From the NCBI RefSeq assembly GCF_039542905.1, contig NZ_BAABIS010000001.1, positions 992,001 to 1,056,000 of the forward strand: a DNA stretch of 64,000 nt, written 5' to 3'. The translations under genes were made by a program, and so were the position numbers. This document shows positions 8,225 to 16,949 of this stretch, piece after piece; position 1 is the stretch's first letter; every line of letters begins with the position of its first letter. This DNA is from Kitasatospora terrestris (GTDB lineage Bacteria; Actinomycetota; Actinomycetes; Streptomycetales; Streptomycetaceae). Under the pieces are notes generated by a model that saw only the letters and a program-made list of their open reading frames with translations, made no database searches and was not told where the DNA came from.

Positions 8225-9157
8225 GTGGGTGCCGCGGCCCGGGACGTCGACCTGAATCTCCTCGTCGCGCTCGACGTCCTGCTCGACGAGTGCTCGGTCT
8301 CGGCCGCCGCCGACCGGCTCGGCCTGTCCGCACCCGCGATGAGCCGGACGCTCGCGCGGATCCGCACCGCGTTCGCCGATCCGATCCTGGTCCGCTCGGG
8401 GCGGTCCATGGTGCCGACGCCGCGGGCGGAGGCCGTGCACGCGGAGGTGAAGGCCCTCCTCGACCGCTCGCGCGCCCTGTTCGCCGAGGGCCGCCCGGTC
8501 GACCCGGCGCGGCTCGACCGGACGTTCACCGTCATCGCCAACGACCTGCTCGCCGGCACCCTCGCCACCCGCCTCCTCCCGCGCCTGCGGCAGACCGCGC
8601 CCGGCGTGACCGTCGTCCTGCTCTCCGAAGGGCCCCACCCCGACGACCTGGTCCTGCGCGAGGGAACGGCCGACCTGGAGGTCCGGGTGATCACCGCCCC
8701 GGCACCCGAGACCCGGATCGAGCCGCTGCTCGTCGACGAGATGGTCGCCGTCGTCCGCCCCGGCCACCCGCTCACCCCTGGCCCGCTCACCCCCGCCGCG
8801 CTCGCCGGCGCCCTGCACGTCACCCCGTCCCGGCGCGGTCGCCTGCGCGGACCGCTCGACGACGCGCTGGAGGCCGTCGGGCTGCGGCGGCGCGTGGTCG
8901 CGGCGATGCCGACCTTCGCCTCCGCGCTCCAACTCGTCGCCGCCTCCGACCTGGTGAGCCAGGTACCGGCCCGGACCGGGGCACCCCTGGTCGCCGCCCT
9001 CGGCCTCGTCCCGCTGCCGATTCCCCTGCCGCTGCCGCCCATCGACATCTCCATGGGCTGGCACCCGCGCAACGACAACGACCCGGCGCAGCGCTGGTTC
9101 CGCCGGCAGGTCCGATCCGCCCTCTCCGGCCTCGCCTGGGCGCCACCCGGCCGATGA
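8225..9157 (+). CDS. LysR family transcriptional regulator
   Basis: The 310-residue protein has an N-terminal winged helix-turn-helix (about 8-65) with LLDECSVSAAADRLGLSAPAMSRTLARIR, followed by a periplasmic-binding-like effector domain. It most resembles NodD/SyrM-type LysR regulators with the LVRSGRSMVPTPRA segment. The GTG at 8225 is preferred because GGGAGA lies about 7 bases upstream; an upstream in-frame GTG at 8210 is the alternative. It is divergent from the MFS exporter, its probable target. Confidence 0.87.
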   Translation: MGAAARDVDLNLLVALDVLLDECSVSAAADRLGLSAPAMSRTLARIRTAFADPILVRSGRSMVPTPRAEAVHAEVKALLDRSRALFAEGRPVDPARLDRTFTVIANDLLAGTLATRLLPRLRQTAPGVTVVLLSEGPHPDDLVLREGTADLEVRVITAPAPETRIEPLLVDEMVAVVRPGHPLTPGPLTPAALAGALHVTPSRRGRLRGPLDDALEAVGLRRRVVAAMPTFASALQLVAASDLVSQVPARTGAPLVAALGLVPLPIPLPLPPIDISMGWHPRNDNDPAQRWFRRQVRSALSGLAWAPPGR

Positions 9158-9230
9158 GACCGGAGCGGCCCGCGGAGGACCGACCGAAACCCGCTTGCCC
9201 CGGTCTCCGCGCGCGCCCGAGGATCGGCAC

Positions 9231-9797
9231 ATGAACCACGTGATACGAGCCGTCACCGGCGAGGACTGGCAGCAGGTCAAGGAGCTGCGTCTGGAGGCCC
9301 TGCGGGATCCGGTCGCGGGAATCGCCTTCCTGGACACGTACGACAGCGCCGCCTCCAAGCCCGACGAGTTCTGGCGGGCGCGCGCGGCCGGTTCCCGCGG
9401 CGACATGATCGCGCAGCAGTTCGTCGCCGAGCGGACGGACGGCGGCTGGGACGGCTCGGTGACGGTCCTGATCGAGCGGGCCGGCCACCAGGACGTCCTG
9501 GGCGCGCCGACCGCCGTCGACCAGGCCCACCTGGTCGGCGTGTTCGTCCGCCCCGAGCAGCGCGGCACCGGCCTGGCCCGTGCCCTGTTCGACGCGGCGA
9601 TCGCGTTCGCCCACGAGCTCGACGAGCCCGAGGTCTCCCGCGTCCGCCTGTACGTGCACCAGGACAACGAGCGGGCCGAGGCCTTCTACCGCAAGATCGG
9701 CTTCACCCGCAGCGGCCGCTCCGTCCCGGTCCCGGGCGACGAGTCGTCCGTCGAGCACGAACTCGTCCTCGATCAGTCCGTGACGGCACTCGCCTGA
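9231..9797 (+). CDS. GNAT family N-acetyltransferase
   Basis: This 188-residue GNAT protein has the acetyl-CoA-binding motif A as LVGVFVRPEQRGTGLARALFDAA, and the C-terminal DNERAEAFYRKIGFTRSGRS strand-helix segment. An acyl group is probably transferred to an amine of an unknown acceptor. It lies 73 bp downstream of the LysR gene on the same strand, with GAGGATC before its ATG. It converges with the XRE-cupin regulator with a gap of only 19 bp. Confidence 0.85.
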   Translation: MNHVIRAVTGEDWQQVKELRLEALRDPVAGIAFLDTYDSAASKPDEFWRARAAGSRGDMIAQQFVAERTDGGWDGSVTVLIERAGHQDVLGAPTAVDQAHLVGVFVRPEQRGTGLARALFDAAIAFAHELDEPEVSRVRLYVHQDNERAEAFYRKIGFTRSGRSVPVPGDESSVEHELVLDQSVTALA

Positions 9798-9816
9798 ACC
9801 GTTCCCGCACCGCGTG

Positions 9817-10401
9817 TCAGCCGGTGGCGGCGGGGCCCGGGGGGAGTTGGACGGTCATGATCAGGTGGCAGGTCGCATCGCCCGCGCCGCGGTAGCCGTG
9901 GGGGGTGTCGCCGTCGAAGGTCGCGGTCTGGCCGGCGTGGACGGGGTGCTCGACGCCGTCGACGAGCAGGACCATCCGGCCGGCGGTGACGCTGACGGTC
10001 TCGACCACGCCGGCCTGGTGGGGGTGGCTCGGGTACTCCTCCCCCGGTTCCAGGCGCCAGCGCCAGATCTCCACCGGTACCGGGCCGGTGGTGGTGAGCA
10101 GCAGCCGGGCCTCGCTGCCCCGCGCCCCGGTCCAGAGCGGCGCGGTCGCGTCCTCCGCCACCACCCGGACGCGGCCCCCGGTGCGGCCCTGCATCAGGTC
10201 GGACACCGAGATGCCGAGGGTGTCGGCGAGCCGGACCAGGGTGGCCAGGTTGGGGTTGCCCTGGGCCCGTTCGAGTCCGACCAGCGCGCCCTTGCTGACC
10301 TGGGCCCGCCGGCTCAGTTCCTCCAGTGACAGCCCGGCCCGCAGCCGGGCGGACCGGACGTTGTACGCGACCGCGCGCAGCGCGGCGTCCGTCTCGCTCA
10401 C
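9817..10401 (-). CDS. XRE-type regulator with C-terminal cupin
   Basis: The 194-residue protein combines an N-terminal helix-turn-helix (about 8-65, RLRAGLSLEELSRRAQVSKGALVGLERAQGN split across helices 2-3) with a C-terminal cupin sensor. The cupin includes PSHPHQAGVVETVSVTAGRM and ATFDGDTPHGYR, giving His and Glu residues for metal or ligand binding. Such regulators typically control small-molecule metabolism or transport. The GTG at 10401 follows GGAGGGGG at about 7 bases. It is divergent from a DMT exporter gene, its most likely target. Confidence 0.85.
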   Translation of the reverse strand: MSETDAALRAVAYNVRSARLRAGLSLEELSRRAQVSKGALVGLERAQGNPNLATLVRLADTLGISVSDLMQGRTGGRVRVVAEDATAPLWTGARGSEARLLLTTTGPVPVEIWRWRLEPGEEYPSHPHQAGVVETVSVTAGRMVLLVDGVEHPVHAGQTATFDGDTPHGYRGAGDATCHLIMTVQLPPGPAATG

Positions 10402-10469
10402 CTGGCTGCCCCCTCCACGCCGCTCGACCAATTTAGTGCACCATCCAGGTCACTCCATTGGGCGAACCG

Positions 10470-10505
10470 GTCGATCCGTTGTACCGTTCAGTCGTTCCAC
10501 TGTAA
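10470..10505. promoter_or_regulatory. Candidate XRE operator region upstream of the DMT exporter
   Basis: The divergent promoter region holds closely spaced CGTT-containing units: CCGTTGTACC, CCGTTCAG and TCGTTCC, followed by a GTAAC. They occur in the only AT-richer stretch of the 120-bp gap. They may be binding units for the XRE-cupin protein. This is positional inference. Confidence 0.3.
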
Positions 10506-10521
10506 CGCCGAAGGATCTGCC

Positions 10522-11358
10522 GTGATCGCTCTCCTGCTCGCCCTGGGCAGCTCCCTCGCCTACGGGTGCGCCGACTTCCTCGGCGGACTCGGCGCCCGCA
10601 AGGCGCACGTCCTGCGCACGGTGCTGATCGCCGCACCCGCCAGCCTCGCCGTCGAGCTGCTGATCTGGCCGTTCCTCGGGGCCGACTTCAGCGCCTCCGC
10701 GGTGGGCTGGGGAGCGGCCTCCGGCGCCGCCTCCGCCGCGGCGTTCGTCCTGCTGTACCGGACGCTCGCGCTCGGTCCGATGAACGTGCTCTCGCCGGTC
10801 ACCGCGCTGGTCTCGGCAGCGCTGCCGGTCGCCGTCGGCCTGCTGCAGGGCGAACACCTCGGCACCGCCGGCGTCCTCGGCCTGGTCCTCGCGCTCTCGG
10901 CCGTCGTCCTGGTGAGCGCCGGCCCCGGGATCGGGGCGGCCCGCCCGTCGCGCACGGCGCTGCTGCTGGCCTTCGGCGCGGGCACGGCGATCGCACTGCA
11001 GTTGGTCTGCCTCGACCGGGCGCCCTCCGGCAGCGGCGTGGCCCCGCTGATCGTCGGCCGCGCGGTGTCCTCGGCCGTCACCCTGGCCGCCGCGCTCCTG
11101 CTGCGGCGCCGACTGGGCGAGGAGCGGCCCGCGTACGGCATCTCGGCGACAGCCGGCGTCCTGGACTCGGTCGCGAACCTGCTCTTCCTGCTCGCCGTCC
11201 GCGACGGCGACCTGACCGTCGTCGCCGTGATCACCGCGCTCTACCCCGCCGGCACCGTGCTGCTCGCCCGCAGCGTGCTCGGCGAACGCATCCACCGCAG
11301 CCAGCTCCTCGGCCTCGGCGTCGCCGCCGTCGCCGTCAGCCTGCTCGCCCTCGCCTGA
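10522..11358 (+). CDS. EamA/DMT superfamily transporter
   Basis: This 278-residue protein has about ten predicted transmembrane helices arranged as two EamA repeats (roughly 1-135 and 145-278), each rich in Leu/Ala/Val. The YGCADFLGGLGARKA start and the C-terminal ALYPAGTVLLARSVLGERIH segment are typical of drug/metabolite transporters. It probably exports an amino acid-like or other small metabolite. GTG start with AAGGA upstream. It is divergent from the XRE-cupin regulator and followed after 25 bp by a B3/B4 gene, so the two are probably cotranscribed. Confidence 0.85.
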   Translation: MIALLLALGSSLAYGCADFLGGLGARKAHVLRTVLIAAPASLAVELLIWPFLGADFSASAVGWGAASGAASAAAFVLLYRTLALGPMNVLSPVTALVSAALPVAVGLLQGEHLGTAGVLGLVLALSAVVLVSAGPGIGAARPSRTALLLAFGAGTAIALQLVCLDRAPSGSGVAPLIVGRAVSSAVTLAAALLLRRRLGEERPAYGISATAGVLDSVANLLFLLAVRDGDLTVVAVITALYPAGTVLLARSVLGERIHRSQLLGLGVAAVAVSLLALA

Positions 11359-11383
11359 CGACCCCCTGGGAGCGGACCCCGCC

Positions 11384-12094
11384 ATGCCGACGACCTTCCA
11401 CCTGACGCCCGCCGTCGCCGCCGCCTTCCCCGACGCCCGGATCGCCCTGGTCACCGCCACCGGCCTGCGCGGCCACGAGCCCTGGCCGGCCACCGACGCC
11501 GCCCTCGCCGCGCTGGAGCGGCAGCTCGCGGACGGCTCCTGGCAGCCCGCCGGCGAGAGCGACCCGCGGATCGACGCCTGGCACACCGCCTACCGCTCCT
11601 TCGGCACCAACCCGCGCCGGATCCGGCCCAGCGTCGACGCGCTCGGACGCCGGCTCGCCAAGCAGGGCCTGCTGCCCCGGATCAACCCGGCCGTCGACTC
11701 CTACAACGCCGTCTCCGTCCGCCACGGCCTGCCCGCCGGGGCGTTCGACCTCGCGCACGTGACCGGCGGCGTCGTGATCCGCCCGGCCGACGGCACCGAG
11801 ACCTTCACCCCGCTCGGCGAACCCGACACCGTCGAGCACCCCCGGCCCGGCGAGATCGTCTACGCCGACACCACCGGCGTGCTCACCCGCCACTGGAACC
11901 ACCGCGACGCGCACCGCACCCGCGTCACCGCCGACTCCACGCACGTCACCTTCCTCCTGGAGACCCTCCACGCCGACCGCGACGGCCACCACCTCGCCGC
12001 CGCCGCCGACGAGCTGCGGGCGCTCCTGGCCCCGCACGGCGACGGCACCGCCGTCGCCCACCTCAGCGCGGACAGCCCCGACGTCACCGTGTGA
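11384..12094 (+). CDS. B3/B4 domain (PheT-like) protein
   Basis: The 236-residue protein is a stand-alone B3/B4 domain, the module found in the beta subunit of phenylalanyl-tRNA synthetase. Diagnostic segments are YRSFGTNPRRIRPSVDALGRR, INPAVDSYNAVSVRHGLP and EIVYADTTGVLTRHWNHRD. In PheT this domain edits mischarged tRNA, and free-standing versions may edit or sense amino-acyl species. Its position 25 bp behind a DMT exporter suggests a joint role in handling an amino acid or analogue. That functional link is inference. Confidence 0.83.
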   Translation: MPTTFHLTPAVAAAFPDARIALVTATGLRGHEPWPATDAALAALERQLADGSWQPAGESDPRIDAWHTAYRSFGTNPRRIRPSVDALGRRLAKQGLLPRINPAVDSYNAVSVRHGLPAGAFDLAHVTGGVVIRPADGTETFTPLGEPDTVEHPRPGEIVYADTTGVLTRHWNHRDAHRTRVTADSTHVTFLLETLHADRDGHHLAAAADELRALLAPHGDGTAVAHLSADSPDVTV

Positions 12095-12120
12095 ACCGGG
12101 GCCGCCGAGCGGCCTGCGGG

Positions 12121-12366
12121 TTACGCCTCCGGCTCCCACTCCTTCAGCGGGTCGAAGAGCCGGGGATCGCCCTCCGGCTCCAGCCGGTCCAGCGGGATGC
12201 GCCCGCGCAGGGCGAGGACCAGGTCGACGGCCGGGCAGCTCGGCACCTGCGCGTCCAGGCCCGGCGCGGGGCCGACCGCGGCACGGAGGGCGGCCGATCG
12301 TCCGTCGGTCAGCCGCAGCAGCAAGGGGAGTCCGAGCGTTGTCGTCGCCACCTCGGCTGTCACCAC
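12121..12366 (-). CDS. Small hypothetical protein
   Basis: An 81-residue frame with good actinomycete codon bias and an uncommon TAA stop. The C terminus reads LFDPLKEWEPEA. It has one Cys, no transmembrane helix and no domain I recognise. The start is uncertain: two tandem GTG codons lie at 12364-12366 and just inside, without a clear ribosome site. It lies convergent to the B3/B4 gene and divergent from the tyrosinase gene. It may be genuine or a remnant. Confidence 0.45.
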   Translation of the reverse strand: MVTAEVATTTLGLPLLLRLTDGRSAALRAAVGPAPGLDAQVPSCPAVDLVLALRGRIPLDRLEPEGDPRLFDPLKEWEPEA

Positions 12367-12559
12367 CGACCGCTGGCAGGCCGCACAGGGCCATTCGCCC
12401 GCCCCGCCCGGCGTACGCCGCCCGTCCGGGTGGTCCTCGACCGGGACGACCGGGCGTCGCCGCAGGTTCGCCGCCCGCCCCGCTCATGGTGGACGGTGCC
12501 GGAGCCGCCCCCGGCGGCCCGCACCGGCCGACCGGGACTGCCGAGAGGACCCGCCGCCC

Positions 12560-13513
12560 ATGCCTCCCGCCCCTCGCAAGAAGGCCACCACCCGTACCAG
12601 GAAGACCACCGCCGCCGCACCCGCCGCGGTCGCCGCACCCGTTGGACGGTTCCCCAGCGGCGAGCAGCTCCGCGTGCTGGAGGACGAGTGGGGGCTGCGC
12701 CCCGCCGTCGACCCGGAGTCGCTGGCGCTGCGCCTGGACCGCCACCTGGCGACCGTCCCCGCTCCGCCCGCCGCCGTCCGCGCGGCCGGGCCCGACGGCG
12801 CGCCGACCGTCCCGGTGGCGGAGGTGCGCCGCTGGCTGGTGCAGCTGACGGGCAGCCTCTCCCGCGTCCGGGTCGACCACCGGCGGCTCGACCAGGCCGC
12901 GAAGGACCGCTTCAACAAGGCGCTGAAGGATGCCCACGCCGACCACTCGTACCAGCCGTTCGCGGCGATCCACGCCGACATGGGCCACCTGATGCACTCG
13001 ATGATGGGCCCGATCGGCACCCAGCGCTTCCTGCCCTGGCACCGCCTGTACACGCTGCGCTGCGAGGACCTGCTGCGGCGCAAGCAGCCCGGACTGACCA
13101 TCCCGTACTGGGACTACGCCACCGACCACCACCGCCCGGACTGGGTGTGGCAGCCGCCGGGCGTGCAGCGCGGCGTCCCCGGCGCGGCGGGCGACCACCT
13201 GCCCACGCAGGCGGTGATCGACGGCCTGCAGCACCGCCGCACCTACACCGGGTTCACCTCGCACCTGGAGACGGACGCCCACAACAACGTCCACAACTGG
13301 TGCAACGGCACCATCAGCGACCCGATGACCGCCACCCAGGACCCGATCTTCTGGCTGCTGCACGCCAACGTCGACCGGGTCTGGGACCACTGGCAGCTCA
13401 CCCACTCCGGGCGCCCGTCCCTCTCCGGAACGGACGCCGTCCTCGACCCGTGGCAGCCGACCACGGCCGCCCAGGTCGACGACATCACACCGCTCGGCTA
13501 CTCGTACGGCTGA
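12560..13513 (+). CDS. Tyrosinase-family type-3 copper protein
   Basis: The 317-residue protein has the dinuclear copper signatures of tyrosinases: CuA candidates His138, His146 and His161 (RFLPWHRLY), and CuB as HNNVHNW (His241, His245) plus DPIFWLLHANVDRVW (His268). Tyrosinases hydroxylate monophenols and oxidise diphenols to quinones. The first 27 residues are Lys/Arg/Ala/Pro-rich and do not form an obvious Sec or Tat signal. No melC1-type caddie gene is adjacent, unlike the classical Streptomyces melC operon, so it may act on a non-tyrosine phenol. ATG with GAGAGGA upstream. Confidence 0.85.
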   Translation: MPPAPRKKATTRTRKTTAAAPAAVAAPVGRFPSGEQLRVLEDEWGLRPAVDPESLALRLDRHLATVPAPPAAVRAAGPDGAPTVPVAEVRRWLVQLTGSLSRVRVDHRRLDQAAKDRFNKALKDAHADHSYQPFAAIHADMGHLMHSMMGPIGTQRFLPWHRLYTLRCEDLLRRKQPGLTIPYWDYATDHHRPDWVWQPPGVQRGVPGAAGDHLPTQAVIDGLQHRRTYTGFTSHLETDAHNNVHNWCNGTISDPMTATQDPIFWLLHANVDRVWDHWQLTHSGRPSLSGTDAVLDPWQPTTAAQVDDITPLGYSYG

Positions 13514-13528
13514 CGCCGGAGGCCGACC

Positions 13529-15589
13529 TCAGTAGGTGATCAGGCCCGGGTCGGAGAGGCCCGGGGCGCCGGTCTCGACGTGTCCGGCGAGGCGGCGGAC
13601 GAAGTCGGTGGTGACGTTGGAGGTGATGGTGACGTCGTACCAGTTGCGGCAACCGGCCAGTGAGAGCGTCAGGTTGACGGTGGTGCCCTTGCGGACGGTG
13701 ACGGCCTGCGGGGTGCCGGCGTAGGCGTTGGTGACGGTGAGGACGGCGTCGGCGCCGGCCGGGTTGGTGAAGGTCAGGTCGAGGTTGCCGGTGGCGGCGT
13801 TGTGGCGGGCGACGACCTCGGGGCCGGCGGTCTTGCCGGGGTTGCGGAAGCGCCGCAGGAAGCCGTTCGGCCCGTGCACGGTCAGGTCGGTGACACCCTT
13901 GGAGTACGTGGTGTTCCAGCTGTCGCCGATGGTCTTGCCGGCTTCGGTGGTGTAGGTCCACGGGCCGTCGGTGCGGTTCGAGGAGGTCACCAGGAACTGG
14001 CCGCCCGCGGCCGCGCCCGCGCTGAAGGTCAGCGCGTACTTGCCGGTGCTGATGTTGGCCGCACCGTCCACGTACGGCGCGTACTTGAGCGGGCGGGTGG
14101 GCTTGCTGCCCGCCTCCTGCTTGGGCATGGTGCCGGTCGCCGGCGGGGTCGGCACGTAGTCGGGGTGCCGGTTCCTGTCCTTCGGCGCGTACGCGGCCAC
14201 CGAGGGCAGCGCGGCCACGGCCGCGTCGGACGTGGTGAAGTCGAAGGCCGAGGTCAGGTCGCCGCAGATTGCGCGGCGCCAGGGCGAGATGTTCGGCTCG
14301 GCGACGCCGAAGCGCCGCTCCATGAACCGGATGATCGAGGTGTGGTCGAAGGTCTCCGAGCAGGTGAAGCCGCCCTTGCTCCACGGCGAGACCACGATCA
14401 TCGGCACCCGCTGCCCGAGCCCGTACGCACCGGCCGCGTAACTCGCGTTACCCGCGAACCAGTCCGCGCCGGTGGCGACTGTCGACAGGCCCTGGTTCGC
14501 GGAGGACGGCGGGAACGGCGGCACGACGTGGTCGAAGAAGCCGTCGTTCTCGTCGTAGGTGATGAACAGCGCGGTCTTCGCCCACACGTCCGGGTTGGAG
14601 GTGAGGGCGTCCAGCACCTGCGACACGTACCAGGCGCCGTAGTTGGCGGGCCAGTTCGGGTGCTCGGTGAACGCCTCGGGCGCGGCGATCCAGGAGATCT
14701 TCGGCAGCGTGCCGGCCTGCACGTCGCGCCGCAGGACGTCGAACAGGCCCTCGCCCGCCTTCGCATTGGTGCCGGTGCGGGCCTTCTCGTACAGCGGGCT
14801 GCCGGGCTGGGCGTTGCGGTAGGTGTTGAAGTAGAGCAGCGAGTTGTCGCCGTAGTTGCCGCGGTAGGCGTCGTTGATCCAGCCCCAGGAGCCGGCCGCG
14901 TTCAGGCCGTCGCCGATGTCCTGGTAGATCTTCCACGACACCCCGGCCTGCTCCAGCCGCTCGGGGTAGGTCATCCAGCCGTAGCCGGCCTCCTGGTTGC
15001 CCAGGACCGGGCCGCCGCCCACCCCGTCGTTGCCGGTGTAGCCCGTCCACATGTAGTAGCGGTTCGGGTCGGTCGAGCCGATGAACGAGCAGTGGTAGGC
15101 GTCGCAGATGGTGAAGGCGTCCGCCAGCGCGTAGTGGAACGGGATGTCCTGGCGCGTCAGGTACGCCATGGTGGTGGCGGTCTTGGCGGGCACCCACTGG
15201 TCGTACTTGCCGTTGTTGAACGCCCTGTGGCCGCCCGCCCAGTCGTGGTTCAGGTCCTGGACGAACTGCAGGCCCAGGTCGTCGACCTGCGGCCGGAACG
15301 GCAGGATCTCCTTGCTGCCGCTGTCCTTCTGGTACCAGACCGGCTTGCCGCTGGGCTGCGTCACCGGGCGGGGGTCGCCGAAGCCGCGGACGCCCTTCAT
15401 CGCGCCGAAGTAGTGGTCGAAGGACCGGTTCTCCTGCATCAGCACGACGATGTGCTCGACGTCCTGGATCGTGCCGGTGACCCCGGCCGGGGCGATCGCC
15501 TGGGCCCGCGCGATGCTCTGCGACAGCGCGGAGAACGCCACGGTGGCACCGGCGAGTTGGAAGAAGCGACGACGGTTCAGATCAGCCAT
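13529..15589 (-). CDS. Phosphocholine-specific phospholipase C, Tat-exported
   Basis: The 686-residue protein starts with a twin-arginine signal (NRRRFFQLAGATVAFSALS) and continues into the acid-phosphatase-superfamily PLC domain (about 45-500) with EHIVVLMQENRSFDHYFGAM and ITYDENDGFFDHV, followed by two C-terminal beta-sandwich repeats (about 510-686). These enzymes release phosphocholine or related head groups from phospholipids outside the cell. The ATG at 15589 begins directly before the Tat motif; longer frames lack this logic. A PHO-box-like repeat lies upstream, suggesting induction by phosphate limitation. It converges on the tyrosinase with a 15-bp gap. Confidence 0.93.
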   Translation of the reverse strand: MADLNRRRFFQLAGATVAFSALSQSIARAQAIAPAGVTGTIQDVEHIVVLMQENRSFDHYFGAMKGVRGFGDPRPVTQPSGKPVWYQKDSGSKEILPFRPQVDDLGLQFVQDLNHDWAGGHRAFNNGKYDQWVPAKTATTMAYLTRQDIPFHYALADAFTICDAYHCSFIGSTDPNRYYMWTGYTGNDGVGGGPVLGNQEAGYGWMTYPERLEQAGVSWKIYQDIGDGLNAAGSWGWINDAYRGNYGDNSLLYFNTYRNAQPGSPLYEKARTGTNAKAGEGLFDVLRRDVQAGTLPKISWIAAPEAFTEHPNWPANYGAWYVSQVLDALTSNPDVWAKTALFITYDENDGFFDHVVPPFPPSSANQGLSTVATGADWFAGNASYAAGAYGLGQRVPMIVVSPWSKGGFTCSETFDHTSIIRFMERRFGVAEPNISPWRRAICGDLTSAFDFTTSDAAVAALPSVAAYAPKDRNRHPDYVPTPPATGTMPKQEAGSKPTRPLKYAPYVDGAANISTGKYALTFSAGAAAGGQFLVTSSNRTDGPWTYTTEAGKTIGDSWNTTYSKGVTDLTVHGPNGFLRRFRNPGKTAGPEVVARHNAATGNLDLTFTNPAGADAVLTVTNAYAGTPQAVTVRKGTTVNLTLSLAGCRNWYDVTITSNVTTDFVRRLAGHVETGAPGLSDPGLITY

Positions 15590-15652
15590 GGATGCGATCG
15601 ACCTTTGAACGTGGCTATGGAGAGGGTGAGTTGAACTGATCAAAGCTGCATC

Positions 15653-15674
15653 GTTCATCTACTGTTCAATCAGT
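15653..15674 (+). promoter_or_regulatory. PHO-box-like direct repeat upstream of phospholipase C
   Basis: Two adjacent 11-base units, GTTCATCTACT (15653-15663) and GTTCAATCAGT (15664-15674), share the GTTCA core of Streptomyces PhoP direct repeats. They lie 64-85 bp upstream of the phospholipase C start. Further GTTCA cores occur nearer the gene on the minus strand. PhoP control of an extracellular phospholipase is biologically sensible, but binding is unproven. Confidence 0.5.
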
Positions 15675-15731
15675 TCTGCGCAAACGTGCCAGTCATGACA
15701 GCGGCGCGTCAAGAGTCGCGTCGGGCAGAAC

Positions 15732-16910
15732 TCACCTCGGACGGATCTGCCCGTTCTCGAAGTACGCGGTGAGCTCCCGGTCCAGCGGCGGGATGTCGTA
15801 CGGCCGGCCGCCGTCGCGCAGCGAGCAGGTGGCCATGTAGCCGGCGGCGACCGCCATCCGGGCGGCGAGCGGGGAGGTGTCGGTGCGGCCGCCGTGGCGG
15901 ACGAAGCGGGCGAACTCCTCGACGATGGCGACGTCGCTGCCGCCGTGGGTGCCGTGCGCCTCCTTCACCCGGTAGGTGGCGTCGCCCTCGGCCCGGTAGC
16001 CGCTCGGGCCGCTGTTCCACACCCGCACCAGCGCGCCGGGGTCGTCACCGAAGTTCTCCAGCCGTCCCTCGGTGCCGATCACGGTGTAGTTGCGCACGTA
16101 GTCCGGGCTGAAGTGGCACTGCTGGTAGGCGGCGATCACGCCGTTGTCCAGGCGCATGTTCATCACCGAGACGTCCTCGACGTCGATCCGGTGGTTGAGG
16201 TCGCGCCGCTCGGTCGGCGGCCAGGCGAACTCCTTCAGCCAGCCCTCGGGGCGCGGGGTGCCGGGCTCGCGGCGCGGGAGGTCGCCGTAGAGCATCAGGT
16301 CGCCGAAGGCGTTGACCCGCTCGGTGTAGCCGCCCGCCAGCCAGTGCACCACGTCCAGGTCGTGCGCGGCCTTCTGCAGCAGTAGCCCGGTGGTGCGCTC
16401 CCGTTCGGCGTGCCAGTCCTTGAAGTAGTAGTCGCCGCCGTAGCCGACGAAGTGGCGCACCCAGACGGTCTTCGGCTCGCCGATGTCGCCGCGTTCGATG
16501 ATCTCGCGCATCTGCCGGACCACGCCCATGTGCCGCATGTTGTGCCCGACGTACAGGCGGGTACCGCTCTCGTGGGCGGCGCGCAGGATGTTGTCGCAGC
16601 CCTCGATCGTGATGTGCATGGGCTTTTCGAGGTAGACAGGCTTTCCGGCCCGCAGGCAGTCGACGGCGATGCGCTCGTGGGTGTCGTCGGGGGTGACGAC
16701 CAGGATCGCGTCGACGTCCTCGCGCTCCAGCAGGTCGCGGTAGTCGGCGCAGGTGTCGTCGACGCCGAGGCGTGCGGCCGCCCGCCCGAGCGCGGCCGGG
16801 TCGGTGTCGCACAGGGCGGCCACCGCGGTTCCGCGGCCGGGCCGGTGGGCGGCGAGGGGCAGCGAGAGCCGCAGGCCCAGGCCGATGACGCCGAGGCGCA
16901 GGTCGTCCAC
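15732..16910 (-). CDS. Gfo/Idh/MocA family oxidoreductase
   Basis: The 392-residue protein has an N-terminal Rossmann fold with GVIGLGLRLSLPLAAH and the diagnostic YLEKPM motif (PVYLEKPMH) near residue 98, followed by the C-terminal GFO_IDH_MocA domain with HDLDVVHWLAGG. Such enzymes use NAD(P) to oxidise or epimerise sugars, cyclitols or their derivatives. Start GTG at 16910 with AAGGGAC upstream. It is the last gene of an apparent SBP-permease-permease-dehydrogenase operon, so it probably processes the imported sugar. The nucleotide motif GxGxRx departs slightly from the canonical GxGxxG. Confidence 0.88.
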   Translation of the reverse strand: MDDLRLGVIGLGLRLSLPLAAHRPGRGTAVAALCDTDPAALGRAAARLGVDDTCADYRDLLEREDVDAILVVTPDDTHERIAVDCLRAGKPVYLEKPMHITIEGCDNILRAAHESGTRLYVGHNMRHMGVVRQMREIIERGDIGEPKTVWVRHFVGYGGDYYFKDWHAERERTTGLLLQKAAHDLDVVHWLAGGYTERVNAFGDLMLYGDLPRREPGTPRPEGWLKEFAWPPTERRDLNHRIDVEDVSVMNMRLDNGVIAAYQQCHFSPDYVRNYTVIGTEGRLENFGDDPGALVRVWNSGPSGYRAEGDATYRVKEAHGTHGGSDVAIVEEFARFVRHGGRTDTSPLAARMAVAAGYMATCSLRDGGRPYDIPPLDRELTAYFENGQIRPR

Positions 16911-16932
16911 TCGGTGGTGTCCCTTCAGGTGA

Positions 16933-16940
16933 AAACGTTT
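16933..16940. promoter_or_regulatory. Possible LacI-type half operator between permease and dehydrogenase
   Basis: The perfect palindrome AAACGTTT lies in the 39-bp gap before the oxidoreductase start, within GAAAACGTTTGG. LacI-family regulators often bind AACGTT-centred dyads. Being inside an operon weakens the case. Confidence 0.2.
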
Positions 16941-16949
16941 GGTGGATGG

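Noticed and set aside
12121..12366. Possible MelC1-type caddie for the tyrosinase
   Set aside because: The 81-residue product has no signal peptide and no His-rich copper-binding segment, and it lies on the opposite strand.
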